Assembly: GCA_950096585.1 (NCBI GenBank)
Contig: CATNDK010000001.1
Span: 40,943 to 104,942, forward strand
Direction of reading: 5' to 3'
DNA length: 64,000 nucleotides
Origin: Thalassococcus halodurans
GTDB taxonomy: Bacteria > Pseudomonadota > Alphaproteobacteria > Rhodobacterales > Rhodobacteraceae
The notes under the pieces were generated by a model that was not told the origin of the DNA, searched no databases, and saw nothing but the letters and a program-made list of their open reading frames with translations. The translations under genes were made by a program, and so were the position numbers. Position 1 is the stretch's first letter, and the number at the start of each line of letters is the position of its first letter. Of the stretch, positions 40,753-51,266 are shown in pieces.

Positions 40753-42267
40753 ATGCGGATGGTTCAGATTGTTGCGCTTCAGCCGGTGGTTTTCGCCCTG
40801 ATTTTAGGGGCGCTGATCACCTGCGTTGCTGCATGCATCCTGTTCAGGCGGCACAGTGCAAATCGGAAACGGTCGAGCGAGCCGTTATTTCTGATCCGCA
40901 ATGGCTTTGTCATCGATTCCAGCGTCATCGGAACGCGCCTTTTGCAGCTTGGTGGCGTTCAGGGGGCCAAGGGATGGGCCGACGTCCGAGAGGTTCTGGC
41001 TAACCTTATTCCGGATCTGCCCGTTACTTTACCTAGTGAAACACGCACGTTCGCATCTACGCGTGTCGATGCCCTTGCCTTACGGATTGTTCCGAACAGG
41101 CGGGGGCATCGCATTTCGTTGACCGGCCTTGATAAGGACAACGGTCAGCGCCTTTTGCTTGAACTTAGCCAAAGCAAACTGGCCTTTCTGATGCGCGTGA
41201 CCGATGCGGTTTCCATGCCGATCTGGAAGACGGATCAGGATGGAACGGTGAATTGGTGCAACAAGCATTTTCAAAGTCTTGTTGAACGATCGGGCGACGA
41301 ACAACCCTTTGATGTGCCGTCGGGCAAGAACACCATCCAGTCATCGCGCCGATACCGTTTGTTTTCCAACGCCTCGCAGGCAGATGAATGGTACGAGGTG
41401 CACAGCCGAGAGCTCGACTCTGGAAACATATTCTTTGCGCAGGAAATCAGCGCATTGATGCGGGCCGAGGATGCGCAGAGAAACTTTGTGCAGACGCTGG
41501 CAAAAACCTTTGCCTACCTACCCACCGGGATCGCGATCTTTGATCGGAAGAGCCAGCTGGTTCTGTTCAATCCGGCGCTTTTGGATTTGACCGAGCTTTC
41601 GGCAGAGTTTCTGTCAAACAGACCCACCATCACGACCTTTTTTGACCAGTTGCGCGAACTTCGGATTATGCCGGAACCCAAACGGTATGTGGATTGGCGG
41701 CAAAATCTGGAACGGCTGATCAGTGACGCGCAGAAAGACAGGTTTCGCGAAACGTGGACGCTGCCTGGTGGTCTGACGTACCGCATCACCGGCCGCCCGC
41801 ATCCTGATGGCGCGGTGGCTTTTCTGCTGGAAGATATCAGTGCCGAGGTGTCATTGACCCGCAAATTCCGCGCCGAGCTGGAGATGACCCAGGCCGTCAT
41901 GGATGCCGATGCGGATGGGCTGATCGTCTTTGACAATGCCGGGCGCACCGTGTTTTCAAACCTGTCCTATCGTCAACTTTGGAACCTTGATCCGGATGGC
42001 GGGCTTGAGGCGCTGACCGTGCTGGACGTGGTTAAGGCCTTGCGTAAAAAGTGCGACCCGACACCGTTCTGGTCTGATCTACGCGATTTTACAGCCAGCT
42101 TTGACTCGCGCGCTGAATGGGACTGCGAACTGACCGGACGGCGGTTCGGTCATTTGATTGCGACCGTGACACCTTTGTCTGCTGGTGCGACGGTCGTCAG
42201 ATTTCGGCAGGACGCCCGAAAGGTGCTTATCGCAGGACCCAACGATAATTCGCTGGAACAAGCCTGA
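40753..42267 (+). CDS. Membrane-anchored multi-PAS protein without histidine-kinase domain (DivL-like N-terminal part)
   Basis: N-terminal TM; PAS-like segments (AFLMRVTDAVSMPIWKTDQDGTVNWCNKHF; LAKTFAYLPTGIAIFDRKSQLVLFNPAL; AVMDADADGLIVFDNAGRTVFSN); no DHp/HATPase. Confidence 0.8.
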   Translation: MRMVQIVALQPVVFALILGALITCVAACILFRRHSANRKRSSEPLFLIRNGFVIDSSVIGTRLLQLGGVQGAKGWADVREVLANLIPDLPVTLPSETRTFASTRVDALALRIVPNRRGHRISLTGLDKDNGQRLLLELSQSKLAFLMRVTDAVSMPIWKTDQDGTVNWCNKHFQSLVERSGDEQPFDVPSGKNTIQSSRRYRLFSNASQADEWYEVHSRELDSGNIFFAQEISALMRAEDAQRNFVQTLAKTFAYLPTGIAIFDRKSQLVLFNPALLDLTELSAEFLSNRPTITTFFDQLRELRIMPEPKRYVDWRQNLERLISDAQKDRFRETWTLPGGLTYRITGRPHPDGAVAFLLEDISAEVSLTRKFRAELEMTQAVMDADADGLIVFDNAGRTVFSNLSYRQLWNLDPDGGLEALTVLDVVKALRKKCDPTPFWSDLRDFTASFDSRAEWDCELTGRRFGHLIATVTPLSAGATVVRFRQDARKVLIAGPNDNSLEQA

Positions 42268-42321
42268 CGTCTGACTGGGAATAGCGGTTGCGGAGAACCG
42301 CCCCTTGGGTAATCTCCGCGC

Positions 42322-42792
42322 ATGGAAAAAACTGCCGAAATTCTTCTGCCTTCTGCCGATGCCACGGCGCGCCTTGCCGTGGCAATCGGCGCCCATCTGA
42401 ATGGCGGTGACGTCATCCTTTTGTCCGGCGATGTCGGCGCGGGCAAAACGCATTTCGCCCGCAGCCTGATCCAGTCGCGCCTTGCCGAACCCGAAGATGT
42501 GCCGTCGCCCACCTTTACCTTGGTGCAGGTCTATGACGCGCCCGAAGTCGAGATATGGCATAGCGACCTTTACCGTCTTTCCGGACCGGATCAGGTGTTT
42601 GAACTTGGGCTGGCAGACGCATTCGAAACCGCCGTATGCTTGGTTGAGTGGCCGGATCGTCTTGGGGATCTCACTCCGTCATCGGCGTTGTCAGTGACAT
42701 TTACAGACGGCGATAACGACGATGCCCGCGTTGCGCATTTCAGTTGGACGGATAGTCGTTGGGATGACCTGATGCAGCAGGTGACCGCATGA
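42322..42792 (+). CDS. tsaE: tRNA threonylcarbamoyladenosine biosynthesis ATPase TsaE
   Basis: LLSGDVGAGKTHFARSLI; VPSPTFTLVQVYD; HSDLYRL. Confidence 0.94.
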   Translation: MEKTAEILLPSADATARLAVAIGAHLNGGDVILLSGDVGAGKTHFARSLIQSRLAEPEDVPSPTFTLVQVYDAPEVEIWHSDLYRLSGPDQVFELGLADAFETAVCLVEWPDRLGDLTPSSALSVTFTDGDNDDARVAHFSWTDSRWDDLMQQVTA

Positions 42793-43763
42793 AGGATTTT
42801 CTGCTGTTTTCTGGTTGGTCCGAGGCCCGGCACGAGCCCGTGGCGGGCGATGCATCTTCGCGCAGCTACACGCGCCTGCGTCGGGGCAAAGACACAGCCA
42901 TCCTGATGCAGGACCCCGAAGGCGATGTCGCGCTTTTTGCGCGGCTGGCCGAGTATCTGACAGCCATCGGCCTAAGCGCGCCGCGTATTTTGGCGATTGA
43001 TGCGGCCAAGTGGCTGCTATTGATCGAAGACCTCGGCAGCGATCTGTTTGCGGCCAAATTAAAGGATGAACCCGACCAAGAGGGGATGCTTTACCAGCTT
43101 GCGACCGACGTTCTGCTGCACCTGCATGACCAAGCGCCGCCCGAGACACTTCCGGTCGCGAGTGTTGATCATCTTGCGACGGCAACGGACCTTGTTTTTG
43201 ATTGCTATCTGACAGGCGCTGGCGGCACCCAAAACGACCAAGCAAAAGCCGATCTGCGCGCCGCGTTTCAGGATGTCTTAAGCCAGCATGCCGATGTGGC
43301 GGATGTGATGATCTTACGGGATTATCATGCTGAGAATCTTCTTTGGTTGCCGGATCGCGACGGAGTGAGGCGGGCAGGCGTGCTTGATTTTCAGGACGCG
43401 CTTCTTGGCCATCGTGCCTATGATCTGATTTCACTTCTCGAAGACGCGCGGCGGCATGTGTCCGATGAAACGCGCGATCACGTCATCAATTACTACCTGT
43501 CACGGACCGGCGCGGATGAGGCGGAATTCAGAACCCAGCTTTGCGTTCTGGGCGCTCAACGTAATTTGCGTATTCTTGGGGTGTTTGCCCGACTAGCGAA
43601 GGTCAGGGGCAAACCCGGCTATATCGATCTGGTGCCGCGTGTCTGGGCGCACATTCAGCGTGATCTGGACCATCCTGCGCTCGGCGATATCGCAAGCATT
43701 GTTTCGGCGCATCTGCCTGCACCGACAGACGCGGTTCTGGAAAGGCTAAAAACCAATGTGTGA
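42789..43763 (+). CDS. Aminoglycoside-phosphotransferase-family kinase (AmgK-like)
   Basis: DASSRSYTRLRRG; LRDYHAENLLWLPDRDGVRRAGVLDFQDALLGH. Confidence 0.85.
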   Translation: MKDFLLFSGWSEARHEPVAGDASSRSYTRLRRGKDTAILMQDPEGDVALFARLAEYLTAIGLSAPRILAIDAAKWLLLIEDLGSDLFAAKLKDEPDQEGMLYQLATDVLLHLHDQAPPETLPVASVDHLATATDLVFDCYLTGAGGTQNDQAKADLRAAFQDVLSQHADVADVMILRDYHAENLLWLPDRDGVRRAGVLDFQDALLGHRAYDLISLLEDARRHVSDETRDHVINYYLSRTGADEAEFRTQLCVLGAQRNLRILGVFARLAKVRGKPGYIDLVPRVWAHIQRDLDHPALGDIASIVSAHLPAPTDAVLERLKTNV

Positions 43764-44433
43764 CGCCATCATGTTTTTTGCGGCAGGCTTCGGAAGGCGC
43801 ATGGGTGGGCTGACCAAAGACACACCAAAGCCGCTGATCCCTGTTGCAGGTCGGCCTTTGCTGGATCATGCGCTTGAGTTGGCGGATAACTATGGACCGC
43901 TTCGGAAGTACGTGAATGCCCATTATCTGGCCGACCAGATCACGGCCCATGTGGACCCGAGCGCTGCAAAAGTGATCGTTGAACACCCCCAAGTTCTGGA
44001 TACAGGCGGTGGATTGAAGAACGCTTTGCCGCTGTTGGGAAACGCGCCTGTATTCACAAGCAACACCGATGCGGTTTGGTCGGGTCCGAACCCTTTGACG
44101 CTGTTAAAGCAGGCATGGCGGCCCGATGATATGGATGCGCTTTTGCTATGTGTCCCGTTGGAAAACGCGGTCGGTCGGCAAGGCGGTGGCGATTTTGCGC
44201 TGGATGACAACGATAGGCTGATCCGGAAAGGCGATATGGTCTATACTGGGGTCCAGATTATCAAAACTGACGGACTTCTTGATATTTCAGACGATGTTTT
44301 TTCCCTGAATGTGCTTTGGAACCGGATGCTGGAAAACGGTCGCCTTTTCGGTGCGCGGTATCCCGGGAAGTGGTGTGATGTTGGCCATCCCGACGGCATC
44401 ACGCTGGCAGAAACCATGTTGGATTGCGCCTGA
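43756..44433 (+). CDS. Nucleotidyltransferase (MurU-like)
   Basis: FAAGFGRRMGGLTKDTPKPLIPVAGRPLLDHAL; follows AmgK-like kinase. Confidence 0.9.
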   Translation: MCDAIMFFAAGFGRRMGGLTKDTPKPLIPVAGRPLLDHALELADNYGPLRKYVNAHYLADQITAHVDPSAAKVIVEHPQVLDTGGGLKNALPLLGNAPVFTSNTDAVWSGPNPLTLLKQAWRPDDMDALLLCVPLENAVGRQGGGDFALDDNDRLIRKGDMVYTGVQIIKTDGLLDISDDVFSLNVLWNRMLENGRLFGARYPGKWCDVGHPDGITLAETMLDCA

Positions 44434-47375
44434 TGTTTGAAAAACAAGGCGCACATCTTTTCGGGATTGATCCGGGCATCGATTTTCCTGCCGCCTTGGT
44501 TGCTGGCCTTAAGGCGCGTATGGCAGATCAGCCGCCACATGCCATCGCCAAGGTCGAACTGATCGTTAACACCCAGCGCATGGCCCGCCGGATCGAAGCG
44601 CTTTTCCGTAAAGACTCGGCCAGTTTCCTGCCGAAAATCCGGCTGATCACACACCCCGGCCCGCCCGAGGTTGAGGCCGCCCTTCCGCGCCCTGTGTCCG
44701 GCCTACGTCGGCGGTTGGAACTGACGGGCCTGATTTCAAAGCTGCTGGACACCTCGCCCGATCTGGCACCCCGTGCCGCGTTGTTTGATCTGGCTGACTC
44801 GCTGTCTGCTTTGATGGACGAAATGCAGATCGAAGACGTGCCGACATCGGTTCTTGAGGACCTTGATGTCACGGATCAGTCCGGCCATTGGGAACGCGCC
44901 CTGACCTTTTTGCGCATCGTGAACCGGTATTTTGATGCGGCGGACCCGACACCAGACGCGGCCGCGTTGCAAAAGCGGGCCATCGATCTTCGCCTTGCAA
45001 TGTGGGCCGAAAAGCCGCCCACGCATCCGATTATTATTGCGGGTTCCACAGGTTCCCGGGGTACTACCCATCGTCTGATGCAGGCGGTCGCCGCGCTGCC
45101 GAACGGTGCTGTGGTCCTTCCCGGTTTCGATTTCGATATGCCGCGTCACGTTTGGGATCAGTTGATGGATGGCGTGGATGAACCGGGTCGCATTATGCCT
45201 GCCGAAGATCATCCGCAGTACCGCTTTGGCAAGCTTCTGGCCGACGTGAATGCGACGCCTCAGGATGTGCATCGTTGGACCGATGATCGTGCGCCAAGTC
45301 CTGAGAGGAACAAGCTGGTGTCGCTTGCGTTGCGTCCCGCGCCCGTCACGGATCAATGGCTGGCGGATGGTCCGTCGTTGCCTTCACTCGCCGTCGCGAC
45401 ACAGGGCCTTACCCTGCTTGAAGCGACCACGAAACGGGAAGAGGCGTTGGCCATTGCCCTGCGTCTGCGTCAGGCGGCGGAAGACGGCGTAACGGCGGCT
45501 CTGATTACGCCTGATCGCGTGCTGACCCGTCAGGTCACGGCGGCCTTGGGGCGTTGGGGCATTGTCCCTGATGACAGCGCCGGTACTCCGGTTCAACTGT
45601 CCCCGCCAGGGCGCCTGCTGCGCCATGTTGCAAAGCTGTTCGAAGGTGATCTGACCGCCGAAGCCCTGCTGACGATCCTGAAGCACCCGTTGTGTCACGC
45701 AGGTGCCGAGCGTGGCGATCATGTTTTGATGACCAACAAGCTTGAACTGAAGATCAGGCGCGAAGGTTGGGCCTATCCCAAGGCCGAAGATTTGCTTGCG
45801 TGGTGCGCGACCCAAGAACGCGCTGACTGGGGCGAGTGGATCGTGCGGTCTTTCATAGACCAACGCGGACACGGCGAAAGGGCGCTGTCGGTTTGGCTGG
45901 ACCATCATATCAGCCTGACAGAACAGATTGTTGCGGGTTCACACAGTGAAGATTCCAGCGCTCTCTGGGATAAAAAGGCAGGGCGCGCCGTGCGCGAGAT
46001 CGTCGATGATCTGATCTCTGAGGCACCATATGGCACTGACCTGTCGGCCTCTGACTATGGTTCATTGTTCGGCTCTGTTCTTGCCAAAGGTGAGGTTCGG
46101 GATCGTGATGAACCCCATCCGCACATCCGTATCTGGGGCACGATGGAAGCGCGGGTTATGGGCGCAGACCTGTTGATCCTATCCAGCCTGAACGAAGGCA
46201 CATGGCCGCAGGTTCCGCCTGCTGATCCGTGGTTGAACCGCCGGATGCGGGCCGATGCTGGCCTGTTGCTGCCTGAACGGTCTATCGGCCTGTCTGCGCA
46301 TGATTTCCAGCAGGCAATCGCTGGAAAGGATGTCTGGCTTACCCGTGCGGCGAAATCCGATGATGTGGAAACCGTACCATCCCGTTGGGTAAACCGCTTG
46401 CTAAACCTGATGAACGGCCTGCCGGGGAATGGCGGGCCCGACGCGGTCATAGAAATGCGAAAACGTGCCAAGCCTTGGCTGGACTATGCCCGCCAGATGG
46501 ATGCGCCGATCCCAGCCCCTCGCGCGCACCGCCCTTCGCCGCGTCCGCCTGTTTCTGCCCGCCCGCGCGAGCTGCCGGTCACCCAGATCAAAACGCTGAT
46601 CCGCGACCCTTACGCGGTCTATGCCCAGCGCGTTTTGAAACTGCGTCCTTTGAACCCGCTCCAACGTATCCCCGACGCGTTGATGCGGGGGATCGCGGTG
46701 CACGACATTCTGGAAACCTACATCAAACGCACGGTCGCTGATCCGTCGATCCTGACGCGCGATCAATTCATGGCCGAGGCCAAGGCGCGGTTGGCCGAAA
46801 TCCCTTTCCCGTTGGTTCGAAAGCTATGGGAAGCGCGGTTGGACCATGTGGCGACCAGCTTTGTCACCGAAGAAATCGCCCGTCAGAACCGTGCGCGTCC
46901 TAAGCATTTCGAAGTCTCCGGGAAAAGCACGATCAACGAGCTTGGTTTCACTCTGACAGCCAAAGCCGACCGCGTTGATATCGACGAACGCGGTGGTGCG
47001 TGGATTTATGACTATAAAACCGGAAAACCGCCCTCGGTCGCCGAGCAAGAGCATTTTGACAAACAGATGTTGCTTGAGGCCGCCTTGGTCGAACGACACG
47101 GGTTCGAGGCCTTTGAAGGTGCGCATTTTGAACGCGCCATTCACATTGGGCTGAAGGCCGGTACGGGCGAGCAAGAGGCCCCGACGGACAAAATCCCGCC
47201 TGCGCAGGTCTGGCAGGAACTGACCACCTTGATCGCCGCCTATCTGGACGAAGCGCAGGGCTTCACCTCGCGCAGGGCGGTGCAGATGGAAGGGCAGGAA
47301 GGCGACTACGATCACCTTGCCCGTCTGGGCGAATGGCAGCCATCCGATGAACCCGTGCAGGAGATCCTGAAATGA
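44433..47375 (+). CDS. addB: Double-strand break repair protein AddB
   Basis: AddB-type inactive helicase and PD-(D/E)XK nuclease (KADRVDIDERGGAWIYDYKTGKPP); ATGA overlap with upstream gene. Confidence 0.93.
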   Translation: MFEKQGAHLFGIDPGIDFPAALVAGLKARMADQPPHAIAKVELIVNTQRMARRIEALFRKDSASFLPKIRLITHPGPPEVEAALPRPVSGLRRRLELTGLISKLLDTSPDLAPRAALFDLADSLSALMDEMQIEDVPTSVLEDLDVTDQSGHWERALTFLRIVNRYFDAADPTPDAAALQKRAIDLRLAMWAEKPPTHPIIIAGSTGSRGTTHRLMQAVAALPNGAVVLPGFDFDMPRHVWDQLMDGVDEPGRIMPAEDHPQYRFGKLLADVNATPQDVHRWTDDRAPSPERNKLVSLALRPAPVTDQWLADGPSLPSLAVATQGLTLLEATTKREEALAIALRLRQAAEDGVTAALITPDRVLTRQVTAALGRWGIVPDDSAGTPVQLSPPGRLLRHVAKLFEGDLTAEALLTILKHPLCHAGAERGDHVLMTNKLELKIRREGWAYPKAEDLLAWCATQERADWGEWIVRSFIDQRGHGERALSVWLDHHISLTEQIVAGSHSEDSSALWDKKAGRAVREIVDDLISEAPYGTDLSASDYGSLFGSVLAKGEVRDRDEPHPHIRIWGTMEARVMGADLLILSSLNEGTWPQVPPADPWLNRRMRADAGLLLPERSIGLSAHDFQQAIAGKDVWLTRAAKSDDVETVPSRWVNRLLNLMNGLPGNGGPDAVIEMRKRAKPWLDYARQMDAPIPAPRAHRPSPRPPVSARPRELPVTQIKTLIRDPYAVYAQRVLKLRPLNPLQRIPDALMRGIAVHDILETYIKRTVADPSILTRDQFMAEAKARLAEIPFPLVRKLWEARLDHVATSFVTEEIARQNRARPKHFEVSGKSTINELGFTLTAKADRVDIDERGGAWIYDYKTGKPPSVAEQEHFDKQMLLEAALVERHGFEAFEGAHFERAIHIGLKAGTGEQEAPTDKIPPAQVWQELTTLIAAYLDEAQGFTSRRAVQMEGQEGDYDHLARLGEWQPSDEPVQEILK

Positions 47376-50300
47376 AGCGGGACGAGGCCACCCTACGCCA
47401 GATCGCAGCGGCCCAACCGGACCAATCTGTCTGGCTGTCGGCTAATGCGGGTTCGGGTAAAACGCGCGTGTTGATCGACCGCGTGGCGCGCTTGTTGTTG
47501 CAGGGCGTTGCGCCGGAAAACATCCTGTGTCTGACCTACACCAAGGCCGCCGCGACCGAGATGCAGAACCGTTTGTTCGTGCGTCTGGGTGAATGGGCGA
47601 TGCTTGGCGACAGCCAATTGCGCGATGAACTGGCCAAGCTTGGTGACGAAACCGAGTTCACCAAAACCTACATGCAAAAGGCCCGTACTCTGTTCGCCCG
47701 CGCGATCGAGGCGCCAGGCGGTTTGCGTATCCAGACGATCCACTCGTTCTGCGCGGCCTTGCTGCGCCGTTTCCCGCTTGAGGCCAAGGTCAGCCCGCAG
47801 TTTCGCGAAATGGATGACCGCTCTGCCGAACTGCTTCGGGCCGAGGTGCTGGACCAGATGGCGGACGGCGAGCACAGCGATCTGGTGACGCGTGTGGCGT
47901 CCTATTTTACCGATACCGAAGACAGCTTTGATCAGATGATCCAAACGCTGTTGGGGCATAAGTCTGCGTTTAATCCACCGCGCCAGCCTGAGGACATCTT
48001 CGCGTCTTATGGTCTTGACGCGGGCGCGTCCGAAGAAAGCATACTGCAATCGGTTTTCCTTGGATCAGAAACCGCGTTTTTAGCCGAATTAGTGCCACAT
48101 ATGCAAAGCAGTGGATCGACGGACCAGAAGGCCGCTGCCGTCTTTTCGACGATCAAGCAGGCTGACATGGCTGCGCTGACTGCGCTGGAAGGTGTGTTGC
48201 TTTACGGTGGCACAGCGAAGGAACCCTTCGGGCCCAAAACGGGGTCGGTGCCGACCAAAGGCTTGCGGAAAAAAGCACCCATCGATAGCGCCTGTGATCA
48301 GCTTGACCAGCTTATGGAACGTGTGGCGTCTGCTCGCGAAACGCGGCTCGCTCTGCTTGCCGCGCGTCGCGATATTGCGCTGCACCAGTTCGCTCAGGTG
48401 TTCCTTCCGATGTACGAAGAGGCCAAGCTTCTAAAAGGCTGGCTGGACTTTGACGACCTGATCGAAAAGGCCCGCGCTCTGCTAAGCGACGAACTGGTGG
48501 CAGAATGGGTGCTGTACCGTCTTGATGGCGGCATCGACCATATTCTTGTGGACGAGGCGCAGGATACATCGCCGATCCAGTGGGACGTCATCGAACGGCT
48601 GGCGCGAGAGTTCACGTCGGGTGAAGGTGCGCGTGCTGATGTTTTGCGCACCATCTTTGTGGTCGGCGATAAAAAGCAGTCGATCTATTCGTTCCAAGGC
48701 GCTGATCCACGCGAATTCGACCGTATGCGCGCCGATTTTGCCGAACGTTTGGGGCAAACGGAAACGCCACTGGCATCGCGATCCCTGTCGCATTCTTTCC
48801 GGTCAGCTGGCGCAGTTCTGAAGGTTGTCGATGCCACGTTCGACGGGCGCGATGCGTCGGGCTTTACCCAAGAAGAAAAGCACATCGCGTTTTTTGAGCA
48901 TCTTCCCGGCCGTGTCGATCTTTGGCCGGCCATTCCGAAGGCCGAAAAAGAGGACTCGGACGTATGGTTCGACCCCGTGGATCGGGTCAGTGAAACCCAT
49001 GCCGATGTGGTTCTTGCCGGTCAAATCGCGGATTTCATTCATCAGCAGATCAAGGCGAAGACACCCCTACCGGGCGCAAACGGCACGGCGCGGCCCATGA
49101 AGGCGGGTGATGTGCTGATACTTGTCCGCAGGCGCGCACGGCTTTTCAACGAAATCATCCGTGCCTGTAAGGTGCGTGGTTTGCCTATCGCAGGCGCGGA
49201 CAGGCTTAAGGTGACGGCGGAACTGGCGGTCAGGGATATTGTGGCCCTGTTGTCGTTTCTTGCGACGGCAGAAGACGATCTATCACTGGCGACCACGCTA
49301 CGATCGCCGTTGTTCGGGATTTCGGAGCAAGACCTGTTCACTCTGGCACATGGCCGTCCTGCAGGTCAGCCGCTTTGGGAAGTATTGCGCAATAACAGAG
49401 ACACATATCAGCCGATATTGTCTGTTCTGGACGATCTTCGGGACAACGTGGATTTCTTGCGCCCCTATGATCTGATCGAACGCATTCTGACCCAGCACGA
49501 TGGTCGTGCGAAACTGATTGGCCGTTTGGGGGACGAGGCCGAGGATGGCATCGATTCATTGCTGCAACAGGCGCTGATTTACGAAGAAACCTCTGTGCCC
49601 TCTCTGACCGGCTTTCTTGAATGGGTGCGTACTGACGATCTGGAAATCAAACGAAGCCCCGAAAGCGCCGGCGACCGCATTCGCGTGATGACGGTCCACG
49701 GCGCGAAGGGTTTGGAAGCGCCGGTCGTGATCATGCCGGACTGTGGCGAGATGAGGGGTATCTTGCGGGACAAGATCATCCCTGACGGCGAAGAGGTCAT
49801 CTGGAAAGCCACGAAAAACGAACAACCCGCACGCCATGCGCAGGCCGAAAACGCGATCAAACAGGCACAGGCTGAAGAGCGTGACAGATTGCTTTATGTC
49901 GGCATGACGCGGGCCGAAAACTGGTTGATCGTCGGTGCTGCGGGCGAGGTTGGCAAAACGCCCGAGGCCTCTTGGTACAACATGGTCGAACAGGCCATGA
50001 GTGCGCTGGGCGCGGCAGAGCATAACTTTGGCTTCGGTCAGGGATTGCGGTTTGGCGAACAGCTGGAAGCGCTGGAGGTTGAAGAGACCGAGGACAAACC
50101 AGAGACCGTCCATAAACTGCCTGATGTATTTTCAAAGCCAGCGCCCGAAGCGCCGCCGGCGCCCGAGGTGCGTAGCCCGTCTGACCTTGGTGGCCCCAAG
50201 GCGCTGTCTGGTGCGGAAGGTGATGAAACCGAGGTCGCCAAACAGCGCGGCACCTTCATTCACCGCCTGTTGGAATTGCTGCCCGAGGTGCCACGCGACA

Positions 50301-50731
50301 GCTGGAGCGACGCCGCGCCTCGATTGCTTGGGCTGGAAGTGGAGGAAGCCGAGCCATTCCTGATAGAGGCCGCAGCTGTTCTTAGCGATCCAGAACTGGC
50401 GTATCTGTTTGACGATACCGCGTTGGAAGAGGTCGCTTTGACTGCCGATTTAGGCGATGCAGGGCCGTTTTATGGCGTGATCGACCGGCTGATTATCACC
50501 GATGACAGCATCCTTGCGGTAGACTTCAAAACCAACCGTGTGGTCCCCGATACGCCTGACGGTGTTCCAGAAGGCCTGTTGCGCCAAATGGGGGCTTATC
50601 ACGCCATGCTGGCGCGGATTTATCCCGGTCACAAAATCCAGACCGCGATCCTTTGGACGGCGACGTCACAATTGATGATGCTGGACACAGATCAGACCGC
50701 TGCGGCCTTTGGGCGTGCGACCGCATCTTGA
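47372..50731 (+). CDS. addA: Double-strand break repair helicase-nuclease AddA
   Basis: WLSANAGSGKTRVLIDRVARLLL UvrD Walker A; DHILVDEAQDTSPIQW; C-terminal AVDFKTNRVVP. Confidence 0.95.
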   Translation: MKRDEATLRQIAAAQPDQSVWLSANAGSGKTRVLIDRVARLLLQGVAPENILCLTYTKAAATEMQNRLFVRLGEWAMLGDSQLRDELAKLGDETEFTKTYMQKARTLFARAIEAPGGLRIQTIHSFCAALLRRFPLEAKVSPQFREMDDRSAELLRAEVLDQMADGEHSDLVTRVASYFTDTEDSFDQMIQTLLGHKSAFNPPRQPEDIFASYGLDAGASEESILQSVFLGSETAFLAELVPHMQSSGSTDQKAAAVFSTIKQADMAALTALEGVLLYGGTAKEPFGPKTGSVPTKGLRKKAPIDSACDQLDQLMERVASARETRLALLAARRDIALHQFAQVFLPMYEEAKLLKGWLDFDDLIEKARALLSDELVAEWVLYRLDGGIDHILVDEAQDTSPIQWDVIERLAREFTSGEGARADVLRTIFVVGDKKQSIYSFQGADPREFDRMRADFAERLGQTETPLASRSLSHSFRSAGAVLKVVDATFDGRDASGFTQEEKHIAFFEHLPGRVDLWPAIPKAEKEDSDVWFDPVDRVSETHADVVLAGQIADFIHQQIKAKTPLPGANGTARPMKAGDVLILVRRRARLFNEIIRACKVRGLPIAGADRLKVTAELAVRDIVALLSFLATAEDDLSLATTLRSPLFGISEQDLFTLAHGRPAGQPLWEVLRNNRDTYQPILSVLDDLRDNVDFLRPYDLIERILTQHDGRAKLIGRLGDEAEDGIDSLLQQALIYEETSVPSLTGFLEWVRTDDLEIKRSPESAGDRIRVMTVHGAKGLEAPVVIMPDCGEMRGILRDKIIPDGEEVIWKATKNEQPARHAQAENAIKQAQAEERDRLLYVGMTRAENWLIVGAAGEVGKTPEASWYNMVEQAMSALGAAEHNFGFGQGLRFGEQLEALEVEETEDKPETVHKLPDVFSKPAPEAPPAPEVRSPSDLGGPKALSGAEGDETEVAKQRGTFIHRLLELLPEVPRDSWSDAAPRLLGLEVEEAEPFLIEAAAVLSDPELAYLFDDTALEEVALTADLGDAGPFYGVIDRLIITDDSILAVDFKTNRVVPDTPDGVPEGLLRQMGAYHAMLARIYPGHKIQTAILWTATSQLMMLDTDQTAAAFGRATAS

Positions 50732-50797
50732 CGCCGTTCGGGTGGCTACATACGTTCACGTCAACCAACCAACGCATATGATGCGAGGAGATGTATT

Positions 50798-51118
50798 ATG
50801 GGTACTGTAGCTGTCACGGACGAAACATTTGACGCTGAGGTCAAAAACTCTTCCGTTCCTGTTGTCGTCGATTTCTGGGCCGAATGGTGTGGCCCCTGTA
50901 AGCAGATCGGCCCTGCTCTGGAAGAACTGGCTGCCGAATACGGCGACGCGGTGAAAATCGCCAAGGTCGATGTCGACAGCAACCCGAACGCGGCGGCGGC
51001 CATGGGCGTACGCGGCATTCCGGCGCTGTTCATCTTCAAGGATGGTCAGGTCGTGTCCAACCGTGCCGGTGCGGCCCCTAAGGCGGCACTGAAAGGCTGG
51101 ATCGACGAGTCGATCTGA
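50798..51118 (+). CDS. trxA: Thioredoxin
   Basis: [23 protein letters not shown]. Confidence 0.96.
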   Translation: MGTVAVTDETFDAEVKNSSVPVVVDFWAEWCGPCKQIGPALEELAAEYGDAVKIAKVDVDSNPNAAAAMGVRGIPALFIFKDGQVVSNRAGAAPKAALKGWIDESI

Positions 51119-51137
51119 TCACAGTGATCAATCCAAG

Positions 51138-51167
51138 AAACGGCGCCCAAGCAGGCGCCGTTTTTTT
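51138..51167 (+). terminator. Intrinsic terminator after trxA
   Basis: AAACGGCGCC-CAAGCA-GGCGCCGTTTTTTT. Confidence 0.9.
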
Positions 51168-51266
51168 ATGGCTTGGACGCGACTAGGGTGGTCATCGCAG
51201 GCGGTACGTCCGCTTGTGTTCAAAGGCACAAAGACCCATATCAAGGCGGGTATTCAGGAGGTTTCC

